From NCBI RefSeq assembly GCF_005670685.2, contig NZ_CP062008.1, forward strand, positions 992,001 to 1,056,000: DNA of 64,000 bases, written 5' to 3'. Below are positions 33,926 through 42,913 of the stretch, one piece after another (position 1 is the stretch's first letter; the number at the start of each line of letters is the position of its first letter). The DNA is from Mycolicibacterium mucogenicum DSM 44124. Lineage in GTDB: Bacteria > Actinomycetota > Actinomycetes > Mycobacteriales > Mycobacteriaceae. The notes below the pieces were generated by a model, which saw only the letters and a program-made list of their open reading frames with translations, ran no database searches and was not told the DNA's origin. A program made the translations under genes and the position numbers.

Positions 33926-34615
33926 TCAACGCCACAGGTAGCGGGTCTTGGGCCGGCCGGTCCCGCCGTATTCGCTTCGGCGCGTGACGGTTCCGTCGTC
34001 GGCCAGCCGTTCCAGATAGCGCCACGCGGTCACCCGGGCAACTCCGACGGCTTTGGCCGCCTCGTCGGCCGTCAGCCCGTCGGGGCTGTCGCGCACCGCG
34101 CGGGCGATGTCGTCGTTGGTCAGTGTCGCGGCACCTTTCGGGGCCGTGGATTTGTCTGCGCTGGTGCGTAATTCGGCGAGGGCCCGGTCCACCTCGGCCT
34201 GGCTGGCGGCGTCCACCCCGGCGGGGAGGGCCGTCCGGTACCGCTGATAGCGGTCCAGCCGGTCCCGGAAGGCCGCGAAGGTGAACGGCTTCAACAGATA
34301 CGCCAGTGCGCCGTGCGCGACGGCGGCGCGCACCATCTCCAGATCGCGCTCGGAGGTGATGGCGATGATGTCCGGCGCCGGCCGCAGCCCGGACAGTGCC
34401 GACGCCAGGCTGATGCCGCTGGCGTCGGGCAGCCCGAGGTCCAGCAGGACCAGGTCGATGGGCTCGTCGGTGGTGGTCGCCCGGGTCGCGGCCTGGATGG
34501 CCTCGCGTGCCGTGTGGGCCACCGCGGCGACGGAAAACCCTTCCAGACGTTCGACATACGTGCGGTGCGCCTCGGCGATCAGGGGATCGTCGTCGACGAT
34601 CAGCACGGTGGTCAT
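33926..34615 (-). CDS. DcuR/CitB-type response regulator
   Basis: The product (229 aa) has a receiver domain with the phospho-acceptor D59 (LLDLGLPDASG), an acidic pocket VDDD, and a C-terminal winged helix (DEAAKAVGVARVTAWRYLERL), the layout of citrate/C4-dicarboxylate response regulators. The ATG overlaps the sensor-kinase stop by 4 bases (ATGA). The operon is divergent from a DctA-like carrier, which is its likely target. Phosphorylation by the adjacent kinase is inferred. Confidence 0.9.
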   Translation of the reverse strand: MTTVLIVDDDPLIAEAHRTYVERLEGFSVAAVAHTAREAIQAATRATTTDEPIDLVLLDLGLPDASGISLASALSGLRPAPDIIAITSERDLEMVRAAVAHGALAYLLKPFTFAAFRDRLDRYQRYRTALPAGVDAASQAEVDRALAELRTSADKSTAPKGAATLTNDDIARAVRDSPDGLTADEAAKAVGVARVTAWRYLERLADDGTVTRRSEYGGTGRPKTRYLWR

Positions 34616-36174
34616 GAGGCTGCCGCCGGAATCGTCACCGACACCACCGAACCGTAATTGACATCGGACGACAGCGTGCCGCCGTGCCGGTTGACCACCT
34701 GTGCCACCAGGGCGAGGCCCAGCCCGTGTCCCGGCGCCGATTTCGTCGAATAACCACGGCGCATGGCGTTTTCGAACGTCGCCGGGTCCATGCCGGTGCC
34801 GCTGTCGGCCACCCGCATGTGCAGTTCGGCGCCCGGCTCGCACCGCACCGTCACCTCGACCCACGGCTCGTCGCGGTCGCATGCGTCCATCGCGTTGTCG
34901 ATCAGGTTGCCCAGCACCGTCACCATTTCCGGCCCGCTCAGCGGTAGTTGTGAAGTGTCCGAAGGTAATTGTGAGTCCACGGTGACGGTGAAGTCGATGC
35001 CACGTTCGTGGGCCTGGGCGCTCTTGCCCAGCAGCAATGCCACGAGGGCGGGTTCGTGGACCTCGCTGGACAGCCGGTCGACGAGTCGCTGCGACAGCTC
35101 CAGTTCGTCGGTGGCGAAGGCCACGGCGTCGGACGGGCGGCCCATCTCGACCATGGTGATCACCGTGTGCAACTTGTTCGCCGCTTCGTGTGCCTGCGCC
35201 CGCAGCGAGTCGGTGAGGACCTTCAACGAGCTGAGTTCGCCCAGGGTGCTTTGCAATTCGGTGCGGTCCCGGATCGTCACGACCTCCGAACCCGCCCGGC
35301 CCGACACCGGGGAGCGGCTGACCACCAGCACCCGGTCATCGGTCACGTGGACCTCGTCGCGCACACCGGGATCGGCCGCGCGCAGGAACTCCGGCAGGTC
35401 GGACAGGGCCACCGCGCCCGGTGGCAGGGCCAGCAGGCGCCGTGCCTCGTCGTTGGCCAGCACCACGCGCCCCTTCTCGAGCACCAGCAGGCCCTCGGAC
35501 ACCGAATGCAGGACGGCGTCGTGGTGCTCGTACATCACGCGCAACTGGTCCGGCCGCAGCCCGTGGGTCTGACGAAGCAGCCGGCGCCGGATGAGCCAGG
35601 TACCCAGCAGCGAAAGGGCAAGGGCGGCAAGGCTGATCGCCGCGATCAGCGGGATCTGATGGCGCCACTGCGCGGTCAGCGTCGTCTCGGTGATGCCCGC
35701 GGCGACCAGGCCCACAATCTGTCCGGAGCCGTCCCGCACCGGGGTGATGGTGCGCACCGACCGGCCCAGGGTCCCGGTGTAGAACTCCGTGTGCGTCTGG
35801 CCTTTCAGGGCCTGCTCCGTGGTGCCCAGGTAGTGGCCGCCGATCTGGCGCGGGTCCGTGTGGGTGAACCGGGTGCCGTCGGGCGCCATGACGGTGATGA
35901 AGGCGATGCCGGTCTGGGCCCGAACGGTTTCGGTGACCGGCTGCAGGACTTCCGTGGCGTTGCCCGCCCGGATAGCGGCAGCTGTCGACGGTGCGTCGGC
36001 CAGTGCCGTGACGATGCCGGTGAGCAGCTGTTTGGCGGCGGCGTCGTTGGTGCGGCGGGACTGCACCACGGCCAGGGCACTACCGGCCGCCACCACCACG
36101 ATGATGATCGCGATCTGCAGGGCGACGATCTGGCCGGCCAGGGACCAGCGTGGCGCGGCCGGCCAACTGCGCAT
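34612..36174 (-). CDS. DcuS/CitA-type sensor histidine kinase
   Basis: This 520-residue kinase has a first helix at about 14-36, a periplasmic PDC/Cache-like domain (about 40-170), a second helix at 173-193, a cytosolic PAS domain (about 215-310), a DHp helix with H329 (RAQAHEAANKLHT) and a HATPase with GNLIDNAMDA and the glycine boxes DSGTGMD and GHGLGLALV. This is the CitA/DcuS pattern that senses C4-dicarboxylates or citrate. The ATG at 36174 has AGAAGG upstream. The frame is open far beyond, antisense to the carrier gene, but that extension is not coding. Confidence 0.9.
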   Translation of the reverse strand: MRSWPAAPRWSLAGQIVALQIAIIIVVVAAGSALAVVQSRRTNDAAAKQLLTGIVTALADAPSTAAAIRAGNATEVLQPVTETVRAQTGIAFITVMAPDGTRFTHTDPRQIGGHYLGTTEQALKGQTHTEFYTGTLGRSVRTITPVRDGSGQIVGLVAAGITETTLTAQWRHQIPLIAAISLAALALSLLGTWLIRRRLLRQTHGLRPDQLRVMYEHHDAVLHSVSEGLLVLEKGRVVLANDEARRLLALPPGAVALSDLPEFLRAADPGVRDEVHVTDDRVLVVSRSPVSGRAGSEVVTIRDRTELQSTLGELSSLKVLTDSLRAQAHEAANKLHTVITMVEMGRPSDAVAFATDELELSQRLVDRLSSEVHEPALVALLLGKSAQAHERGIDFTVTVDSQLPSDTSQLPLSGPEMVTVLGNLIDNAMDACDRDEPWVEVTVRCEPGAELHMRVADSGTGMDPATFENAMRRGYSTKSAPGHGLGLALVAQVVNRHGGTLSSDVNYGSVVSVTIPAAAS

Positions 36175-36315
36175 CACTGCGTCCTTCTGTAGTCCGCCTG
36201 CTCGCGTCGGCGGTGAACTTCGGTGAACGAAATGAACATATGCGTGACGTGCCTCACGTTCTGGACAAACATCCTTGCAGAAGTTTTCGACAACGAGGCC
36301 GGAGGACTGCCCGAC

Positions 36316-37665
36316 ATGACTGATCAAGCGCCCCGTCGCGACCGCACCCATTGGCTGTACATCGCCGTGCTCGTCGCCGTCGTCGGCGGTGTGGCCGTCG
36401 GCCTCATCGCGCCCGGGGTGGGCAAGGACATCGCGGTCCTCGGCACCCTGTTCGTGAATCTGATCAAGATGATGATCACCCCGGTCATCTTCTGCACGAT
36501 CGTCCTGGGCATCGGTTCGGTGCGCAAAGCCGCGACGGTCGGCAAGATCGGCGGCCTCTCGCTCGGCTACTTCCTCGCCATGTCGACGGTGGCGCTGGCG
36601 ATCGGGCTGGTCGTCGGCAACCTGCTGAGCCCGGGATCGGGCCTGCACCTGTCGGCGCAGGCGACCGGTCAGGGTGCGAAACTGGCGCAGAAGGCGCACG
36701 AGGCCGGCGGCCTCATGGATTTCGTCTCGCACATCATCCCCGAGACGCTGCTGTCGGCGCTGACCAGCGGAAACGTGCTGCAGGCCCTGTTCATCGCCCT
36801 GCTCGTCGGCTTCGCCGTCCAGGCCATGGGTACGGCCGGTGAACCCATCCTGCGGGGCGTCCAGCACCTGCAGAAGCTGGTGTTCCGGGTGCTGATCATG
36901 ATCCTGTGGCTGGCGCCGATCGGCGCGTTCGGTGCCATGGCCGGCGTCGTGGGCCAGACCGGCTGGCGCGCCGTCACCCAGCTGCTGACCCTGATGCTCG
37001 GGTTCTACGTGACCTGCGTCGTCTTCGTCTTCGGCGTGCTCGGGGTGCTGCTGTGGTCGGTGACCCGGATGTCGATCTTCCGGCTGGTCCGCTACCTGGC
37101 CCGCGAGTACCTGCTGATCTTCTCGACCTCGTCGTCGGAGTCGGCGCTGCCTCGGCTGATCGCCAAGATGGAGCACCTGGGTGTGGACCGCAGCACCGTC
37201 GGCGTCGTGGTGCCGACCGGCTACTCGTTCAACCTCGACGGGACCGCGATCTACCTGACGATGGCGGCGCTGTTCATCGCCGACGCCATGGGGCGGCCGA
37301 TGGCGATCGGGGAGCAGTTGGCGCTGCTGGCCTTCATGATCGTCGCCTCCAAGGGTGCTGCCGGCGTCACGGGCGCGGGTCTGGCGACGCTGGCAGGTGG
37401 CCTGCAGAGCCACCGGCCGGACCTGCTGGACGGCGTCGGGCTGATCGTCGGCATCGACCGGTTCATGTCGGAGGCGCGGGCCGTCACCAACTTCTCGGGC
37501 AACGCCGTCGCCACGGTGCTGATCGGATCGTGGACCGGGACACTCGACCGGGCAAAGGCCGCAGCCGTATTGCACGGCGCCGATCCGTTCGATGAGCTGA
37601 CGATGCTCGATTCGGGTGTCGAGCACCCGTCCGGCAACACCGGTGTGACGGCACTCACATCATGA
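36316..37665 (+). CDS. DctA-like dicarboxylate:cation symporter
   Basis: The product (449 aa) is a DAACS (glutamate/C4-dicarboxylate) carrier with about eight transmembrane helices, the serine-rich hairpin STSSSESALPRL, NLDGTAIY and the ligand-binding end DRFMSEARAVTNFSGN. It would import succinate, malate or fumarate with sodium or protons. It is divergent from the DcuS/DcuR-like genes, which probably induce it. I chose ATG 36316, since upstream codons from 36223 run into the promoter. A GC hairpin follows. Confidence 0.88.
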   Translation: MTDQAPRRDRTHWLYIAVLVAVVGGVAVGLIAPGVGKDIAVLGTLFVNLIKMMITPVIFCTIVLGIGSVRKAATVGKIGGLSLGYFLAMSTVALAIGLVVGNLLSPGSGLHLSAQATGQGAKLAQKAHEAGGLMDFVSHIIPETLLSALTSGNVLQALFIALLVGFAVQAMGTAGEPILRGVQHLQKLVFRVLIMILWLAPIGAFGAMAGVVGQTGWRAVTQLLTLMLGFYVTCVVFVFGVLGVLLWSVTRMSIFRLVRYLAREYLLIFSTSSSESALPRLIAKMEHLGVDRSTVGVVVPTGYSFNLDGTAIYLTMAALFIADAMGRPMAIGEQLALLAFMIVASKGAAGVTGAGLATLAGGLQSHRPDLLDGVGLIVGIDRFMSEARAVTNFSGNAVATVLIGSWTGTLDRAKAAAVLHGADPFDELTMLDSGVEHPSGNTGVTALTS

Positions 37666-37701
37666 ACAAAATGTGAATTCGTCGATAACAGCGAATCTCG
37701 G

Positions 37702-37719
37702 GGCCCGCTCAGGCGGGCC
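37702..37719 (+). terminator. Short GC hairpin after carrier gene
   Basis: GGCCCGC (37702-37708) and GCGGGCC (37713-37719) form a perfect 7-bp stem with a TCAG loop, 36 bases after the carrier stop. It has no T-run. Confidence 0.45.
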
Positions 37720-38031
37720 TCCGGGCTGTCGTGATCTTGATGGACGGAAGTGGAACCTGGGTTTTATCGTGCGGGTGAGACGGATGGGATTGTTTGCGTT
37801 CGTGTCGCGGTGTGATGTTTCGCTCACTTTGCCAGGGAATGCCAGGAAACGCTGCTTGGAAACCCTCAGGAATGAGGCGGACCTATGTTTGCTCAATTTG
37901 AATTCAGCCGTTGTTTACGCAGGTCGGGACATCGATCACCATTGATAACAAGTGCATAACAATTCACAACATAAGTAACTCCTAAGAGCTTCTGATCAAT
38001 TCGTGCCGAGGCGTCGCTGAAGCCGTCCGGA
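37720..38031. other. AT-rich regulatory intergenic region
   Basis: After the hairpin the region turns AT-rich (about 37860-38000). It holds two ATAACAA direct repeats (37945-37951 and 37956-37962), 11 bp apart, followed by ACAACATAA. One helical turn is the usual spacing for a dimeric response regulator. It precedes an Rv1057-like gene, whose M. tuberculosis counterpart I recall being under MprA and SigE control. No coding frame is convincing. Confidence 0.4.
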
Positions 38032-39174
38032 ATGTCGGTGGGGATCACTACACTTCTTGAAAGCAGCGCTCATCCGGGCGCACCCGGACGGGCAATCGAC
38101 TACCGGCGCGTTGCCGCGCTGGCGGAGGTACCGAAGATCGTGGCAAATAATAACGCTCGTGCAAAAGCGAAGCGGGCCGGCGCCCAGGCGCTGCGCGGAA
38201 CCATGGACATCGCGCAGGTTGGCCGCGGCACCATCGCCGACATCGCCGAGAGTGCGGGTCAGTTGGTCGCGACCAGCTACGCCGACAACATGGTGTCGCT
38301 GATCGAGCCGCGCAGCCGCAGCATCCGCGATATCGCCGTCGACGGCGAGCCGTTCGCGGTCGTGGCCACCGCCGACCGGGCGTACGTCGCCGTGTCCGGT
38401 GCCGAGTTCGACGGCGTCGCCGTCATCGACGTCGCCACCGGTGCCGAGCTGGCCGCCTACCCGCTGGCCTCGGGCGTGAGTGCCCTCGCCGTCAGCCCCG
38501 ACGGCAAGCGGGTGTTCGCGGGCCGCGCCGGCGACACCTACATCGACGTCGCCGTCATCGACATCACCGCCGACCGCGTCGGCACCATCGAGATAGCCAC
38601 CGGCGCCGCCATCAGCATCGACGCCCTCGCGGTCGACCACACCGGTCGCCGGCTCTACGTCGCCACCACCGATGAGGTGGGCAGCCAGCTGGTCGTCGTC
38701 GACACCGAGACCACCCGCATCCGCAACACCATCGTCATCGGTGCCCCGATCCGCAGCCTGGCGCTCGGCCCGGACAACACCGCCTACGTGCTGACCTCGG
38801 ACCTGACCGCCCGCGGTGAGGTGCACGTCGTCGACCTGGCCGCCGGTCGCGTGACCGGCCGCTTCGCCGTCGGCGACGCCCCGACCCAGCTGGTGCTCGG
38901 CGCCGACGGCACCCGTGCCTACGTCGTCGACTACGACCGCGTCTCGGTGTTCTGCACCCAGACCAACACGGTCGTCGACACCATCGCGGCCGACGTTCAG
39001 CCGTCGTGCGTCACCGTCAGCCGTGACGGCTCGCGGCTGTACGTCGCGGACGTCGTCGGTGACGTCACCGCGGTCGCCGTCGAGGCCCCCAAGCCGCTGC
39101 TCTACTCGCAGTTCATGGCAACCAAGTCCGTCGCCATGAACGAGGTGCGCGCGCTGGAGCCCGCGACCGTCTAG
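38032..39174 (+). CDS. Seven-bladed beta-propeller protein (Rv1057-like)
   Basis: The product (380 aa) is built of about seven repeats of 40-45 residues, each with a strand pattern such as GVSALAVSPDGKRVFAG, DALAVDHTGRRLYVA and QPSCVTVSRDGSRLYVA, typical of YVTN-type beta-propellers. No signal peptide is seen, so it is probably cytosolic. Length and neighbourhood match Rv1057 of M. tuberculosis, a stress-induced propeller as I recall. A start downstream (for example GTG near 38140) is possible because the first 35 residues are poorly propeller-like. A perfect terminator follows. Confidence 0.82.
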   Translation: MSVGITTLLESSAHPGAPGRAIDYRRVAALAEVPKIVANNNARAKAKRAGAQALRGTMDIAQVGRGTIADIAESAGQLVATSYADNMVSLIEPRSRSIRDIAVDGEPFAVVATADRAYVAVSGAEFDGVAVIDVATGAELAAYPLASGVSALAVSPDGKRVFAGRAGDTYIDVAVIDITADRVGTIEIATGAAISIDALAVDHTGRRLYVATTDEVGSQLVVVDTETTRIRNTIVIGAPIRSLALGPDNTAYVLTSDLTARGEVHVVDLAAGRVTGRFAVGDAPTQLVLGADGTRAYVVDYDRVSVFCTQTNTVVDTIAADVQPSCVTVSRDGSRLYVADVVGDVTAVAVEAPKPLLYSQFMATKSVAMNEVRALEPATV

Positions 39175-39183
39175 TCAGTCCAC

Positions 39184-39217
39184 AAAAACGCCCCCGCCGG
39201 CCGGCGGGGGCGTTTTT
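39184..39217. terminator. Bidirectional intrinsic terminator
   Basis: A perfect 34-bp palindrome (AAAAACGCCCCCGCCGG and its complement) with an A-run on one side and T-run on the other lies between convergent genes and serves both strands. Confidence 0.92.
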
Positions 39218-39229
39218 GGTATCCGGGGA

Positions 39230-39547
39230 CTACTGCCTGCCCGTGCAGTCGAGTGACACCGAAATGGTCCTGCTGGTTTGCGGCAGCAGGATGGAATTGC
39301 TGTTGCGGCCCAGCCCGGGGCCGACCCACGGCACCAACTGCGTCGTCTGCTGTGGATTGCGCACACTGGTCACCGTGCACTCGGACACCGGTGCCGTCCC
39401 GAGCTTGTCGATCGTGACCACGTAGCCCTCGGATTGCAGCCGGTTGATCGTGTCCTGCGCCGATTCGGCCGCGGCCAATCCGGCCGGCGCCAGCATCGCG
39501 GCCACCCCGCCGACAGTCGCCGCGGCGAGCGTCCAATTTCTGCGCAT
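39230..39547 (-). CDS. Small secreted protein
   Basis: This 105-residue protein has a signal peptide ending at about AAAES (residue 28). The mature part starts with AQDTINRLQSEGYVVTI, contains two cysteines (SECTVTS and LDCTGRQ), and resembles small secreted mycobacterial proteins whose domain begins with an amphipathic helix and a strand. No catalytic residues are visible. The ATG at 39547 is used. It is convergent with the propeller gene across the terminator. Confidence 0.75.
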   Translation of the reverse strand: MRRNWTLAAATVGGVAAMLAPAGLAAAESAQDTINRLQSEGYVVTIDKLGTAPVSECTVTSVRNPQQTTQLVPWVGPGLGRNSNSILLPQTSRTISVSLDCTGRQ

Positions 39548-39647
39548 GATTTTCTCCTGTCGTGCCAACGCTAATCATCCTCCTACCTGGCAGGGTCGGC
39601 TAGCATCTCGACATCCCAGCGGCAGCAACCCAGAGGCGACATTCACG

Positions 39648-41276
39648 ATGCTCAGTACGATGCAGGACGCCCCGCTCACGATCACCACGATCATGCGGCA
39701 CGCGACCGGTCAGAATTCCCGCCGAACCGTCACCACGGCGCTCGGCGGTGGGCAGTACCGCACCACGACCTACGGCGAAGTCGGCCGGCAGTCCGCGCAG
39801 CTGGCCAACGCGTTGCGCGGGCTCGGCATCACCGGCGACCAGCGGGTCGCCACGTTCATGTGGAACAACGCCGAACACACGGTGGCCTATCTGGCCATCC
39901 CGTCGATGGGCGCGGTGCTGCACACCCTCAACATCCGGTTGTCGCCGGAGCAGATCGCCTACATCGCCAACGAGGCCGAGGACTCCGTCGTCATCGCCGA
40001 TCTCTCGTTGACCGCCCAGTTGGCCCCGGTACTGCCGCAGATGAACACGGTGCACACGGTGATCGCCATCGGCGCAGGGGATTTGGCGCCGCTCGAAGCC
40101 TCCGGAAAAACGGTACTGCGGTACGACGAATTGTTGGCCGCCCAGCCCGTCGAGTTCGACTGGCCGGAGATCGACGAGCGGTCCGCGGCGGCGATGTGTT
40201 ACACCAGCGGCACCACCGGGAATCCGAAAGGCGTTGTCTACAGCCACCGTTCGAGTTTTCTGCACGCCATGGCGACGTGTACCAGCAATGCGCTGGACGT
40301 CGGCAGCGACGACGTGACCCTGCCCATCGTGCCGATGTTCCACGCCAACGCCTGGGGGCTGCCGTACGCCGCCCTGATGGCCGGTGCCGACCTGGTGATG
40401 CCGGACCGGTTCCTCGACGGCGCTTCCCTGATCGACCTCATCGAGACGCACCGCCCGACCATCGCCGGCGCGGTGCCGACCATCTGGAACGACGTGATGA
40501 ACTGCCTGGAAAAGAATCCGGGACACGACATTTCGTCGTTGCGGATCGTGGGCTGCGGCGGCTCGGCGGTGCCGGTGTCGATGATGCGGATCTTCCAGGA
40601 ACGCTACGGTGTGCACATCCGCCAGGCCTGGGGGATGACCGAGACCTCGCCGTTGGCCACCACCGCCAAGCCGCTGCCGAACGTGTCCGAGGAGCAGTAC
40701 TGGGCCTCCCGCGCGACCGCCGGCCGTCCGATGTGCGGTGTCGAGATTCGGATCGTCGACGACGCCGGCAGCCCGCTGCCGCACGACGGAGAAGCGGTCG
40801 GGGAGATCGAGATTCGCGGCCCGTGGATCACCGGCAGCTACTACCTGGGCTACGACGCGAGCAAGTTCGACAGCGGCTGGCTGCGTACCGGCGATGTCGG
40901 ACGCATCGACGACTGCGGGTTCGTCACGCTCACCGACCGGGCCAAGGACGTCATCAAGTCCGGCGGTGAATGGATTTCCTCGGTCGAGTTGGAGAACCAC
41001 CTGATCGCGCACCCCGCGGTGCTGGAAGCCGCCGTGGTCGCGGTGCCCGACGATCGCTGGCAGGAACGGCCTTTGGTTGCTGTCGTGCTGCACGAGGGCG
41101 CCTCGGCGACACCTGATGAACTTCGAGAGTTCCTGGCGGACAAGGTGGTTCGCTGGTGGCTGCCCGAGCGGTGGACGTTCATCGACCAGGTGCCGCGCAC
41201 CAGCGTCGGCAAGTACGACAAGAAGACCATCCGCGCCCGGTACGCCGACGGCGCCTACGACGTCGTCACCATCTAG
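39648..41276 (+). CDS. fadD14: Fatty-acyl-CoA ligase, FadD14-like
   Basis: This 542-residue ANL enzyme shows the P-loop TSGTTGNPKG at 186-195, GMTETSP, GWLRTGDVGRID and DVIKSGGEW hinge regions and the C-terminal lysine in TSVGKYDKK. It would activate medium- or long-chain fatty acids to CoA esters. The size and neighbours (Rv1057-like before, Rv1059-like after) fit FadD14 (Rv1058). I chose ATG 39648, which follows AGAGG; upstream codons lie over the secreted-protein gene. A hydrolase and TetR pair is inserted after it relative to M. tuberculosis. Confidence 0.85.
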   Translation: MLSTMQDAPLTITTIMRHATGQNSRRTVTTALGGGQYRTTTYGEVGRQSAQLANALRGLGITGDQRVATFMWNNAEHTVAYLAIPSMGAVLHTLNIRLSPEQIAYIANEAEDSVVIADLSLTAQLAPVLPQMNTVHTVIAIGAGDLAPLEASGKTVLRYDELLAAQPVEFDWPEIDERSAAAMCYTSGTTGNPKGVVYSHRSSFLHAMATCTSNALDVGSDDVTLPIVPMFHANAWGLPYAALMAGADLVMPDRFLDGASLIDLIETHRPTIAGAVPTIWNDVMNCLEKNPGHDISSLRIVGCGGSAVPVSMMRIFQERYGVHIRQAWGMTETSPLATTAKPLPNVSEEQYWASRATAGRPMCGVEIRIVDDAGSPLPHDGEAVGEIEIRGPWITGSYYLGYDASKFDSGWLRTGDVGRIDDCGFVTLTDRAKDVIKSGGEWISSVELENHLIAHPAVLEAAVVAVPDDRWQERPLVAVVLHEGASATPDELREFLADKVVRWWLPERWTFIDQVPRTSVGKYDKKTIRARYADGAYDVVTI

Positions 41277-41288
41277 TTCTCTCGCGAG

Positions 41289-42119
41289 CTAGGCACGCAC
41301 CGCGAGGGTCGACATCAGGTCGGCGAGGCGGTCCGGGCGGTCGAGCATCGAGAATGTCCGTGCGCCGTCGATGATTTCGAGGCGGGAGTTCGGGGTGATC
41401 TTCGCCAGTTTCTCGCCGTCGCCGACTTCGAAGAACAGGTCGTCGGCCGACCACGCGATGAGCGTGGGCTTGTCGAATTCGTGCAGCCGCGCTGCGACGC
41501 CGGTGGTGACCTCGGTGCGCAGGGAGCTGGTGAACACTCGAAGATCCTCGGCGACAGTAGGTTTGGACTGCGTGTTGTGCACCCACTCCCGGGTCAGGGC
41601 GTCGAGGTCGGTGTACGCGAGTCCGTCATAGGCGCGCTTGCGGACCAATGGGATCCGGAACACCTGCGAGCTCGCCCGGAATACTGCCTTGGAGCGCGAC
41701 GCCAGGATCAGCGGCTTGAGGATCGGTGGCGGAAAGTGTTCGAACGCATCGCAACTCGTCAGCACCATGGCGCCGATGCGCTCCGGGTGGTGGACCGCGA
41801 CCAGCTGTGTGACCACACCGCCGGTGTCGTTGCCGACGATGACGACGTCGTCGAGGTCCAATGCGGCCAGCGTGTCGGCGACTATGCGCGCGACGCCGTG
41901 GATGCTCCGGTCGGCACCCGGGCGCAGCGCTTCGGGATGTGCGCCCAGCGGCCAGGTCGGGGCGATGCACCGCAGGCCGCGTTCGGCCAGGCGCGCGGCG
42001 ACCCCGCGCCACAGCTGGCCACCCATCATGTATCCGTGCACGAAGACGACGGGCCTGCCGTCCTTCGGTCCGAATTCCTCGAAATGGATGGTTCCGGCGT
42101 TAATCTCGATGATCGACAT
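41289..42119 (-). CDS. Alpha/beta hydrolase with Asp nucleophile, no His
   Basis: The product (276 aa) has the alpha/beta hydrolase fold (VVFVHGYM, nucleophile elbow GNDTGG, C-terminal EIIDGARTFSMLD). The elbow residue is D98 as in haloalkane dehalogenases and epoxide hydrolases rather than serine. The usual catalytic histidine before the last helix aligns with T255 (ARTF), so the general base is missing. A subfamily with GARTF is common in actinobacteria in my memory. It is divergent from a TetR gene, which probably represses it. Confidence 0.8.
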   Translation of the reverse strand: MSIIEINAGTIHFEEFGPKDGRPVVFVHGYMMGGQLWRGVAARLAERGLRCIAPTWPLGAHPEALRPGADRSIHGVARIVADTLAALDLDDVVIVGNDTGGVVTQLVAVHHPERIGAMVLTSCDAFEHFPPPILKPLILASRSKAVFRASSQVFRIPLVRKRAYDGLAYTDLDALTREWVHNTQSKPTVAEDLRVFTSSLRTEVTTGVAARLHEFDKPTLIAWSADDLFFEVGDGEKLAKITPNSRLEIIDGARTFSMLDRPDRLADLMSTLAVRA

Positions 42120-42142
42120 GGATCACTCCTAGCTCGATACTC

Positions 42143-42181
42143 AGTTACAAACAGGCTGTCCGCAACTTACCAACAGGGTGT
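42143..42181. promoter_or_regulatory. Tandem operator for TetR
   Basis: Two near-identical 17-mers, AGTTACAAACAGGCTGT (42143-42159) and ACTTACCAACAGGGTGT (42165-42181), lie 22 bp apart between the divergent TetR and hydrolase genes. The first contains the short palindrome ACAGGCTGT. The second abuts the TetR start codon, so autoregulation by blocking translation or transcription start is likely. Confidence 0.6.
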
Positions 42182-42787
42182 ATGGAAAACAAGAGGCGTA
42201 CTCAGGAGGAGCGCTCCGCGGCTACCCGCGAAGCGTTGATCGTCGCCGCGCGGCGACTGTGGGGCGAGCGAGGTTATGCCGAGGTGGGCACGCCGGAGAT
42301 CGCGACGACCGCCGGGGTCACCCGGGGCGCGATGTACCACCAATTCGCCGACAAGGCAGCGCTTTTCCTGGCTGTCGTGGAAGCGGTGGAGCAGGACGTG
42401 ATGGCCCGGATGGGAACGATGGTGGCGGCGTCGGGGGCGACGTCCCCGGCCGATGCGATCCGCGCCGCGGTCGATGCCTGGCTGGAGGTCTCCGGCGATC
42501 CGGAGGTGCGTCAGCTGGTCCTGCTCGACGCCCCGAGCGTGCTTGGCTGGGCGGGCTTCCGTGACGTCGCTCAGCGCTACAGCCTGGGCATGACGGAGCA
42601 GCTGCTCAGCGAGGCCATGAAGGCCGGCCAGCTGGCCCGGCAGCCGGTGCGGGCGCTGGCGCACGTGCTGATCGGGGCCCTCGACGAGGCGGCCATGCTC
42701 ATCGCCACCGCGGACGACCCGAAGAAGACGCGCCGCGAGACCCGGCAGGTACTGCGCCGCCTCGTCGACGCGATGTTCACGGGCTAG
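42182..42787 (+). CDS. TetR-family repressor
   Basis: This 201-residue regulator has an N-terminal HTH (RRLWGERGYAEVGTPEIATT, AGVTRGAMYHQFADK) and a helical ligand-binding C-terminal domain. The ATG at 42182 has little room for a ribosome site and may be leaderless. It is divergent from the Asp-nucleophile hydrolase with a tandem repeat between, so repression of that gene and itself is expected. The ligand is unknown. Confidence 0.87.
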   Translation: MENKRRTQEERSAATREALIVAARRLWGERGYAEVGTPEIATTAGVTRGAMYHQFADKAALFLAVVEAVEQDVMARMGTMVAASGATSPADAIRAAVDAWLEVSGDPEVRQLVLLDAPSVLGWAGFRDVAQRYSLGMTEQLLSEAMKAGQLARQPVRALAHVLIGALDEAAMLIATADDPKKTRRETRQVLRRLVDAMFTG

Positions 42788-42798
42788 TTGGGCCTCGA

Positions 42799-42853
42799 GA
42801 GCAGACGCAAAACTGTCGTTTTCGAAGCGAAAACGACAGTTTTACGTCTGCTC
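42799..42853. terminator. 26-bp stem bidirectional terminator
   Basis: Bases 42799-42824 and 42828-42853 are complementary except for one C-A mismatch, with a 3-nt loop, between convergent TetR and thiolase genes. The stem carries AAAA and TTTT tracts on each side, so it can end transcription in both directions. Confidence 0.75.
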
Positions 42854-42913
42854 GCAAGCGGGAGGTAGCCCCGGCTCGGCAGAAGGGGTACCTCCAGCTC
42901 GCGGGGTAGGTGA

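Noticed and set aside
34612-37626. A 1004-codon open frame extending the histidine kinase across the DctA-like gene
   Set aside because: The part beyond 36174 is antisense to a clear transporter gene and is rich in His, Gln, Asp and Arg as expected for a shadow frame. The kinase start with ribosome site is at 36174.
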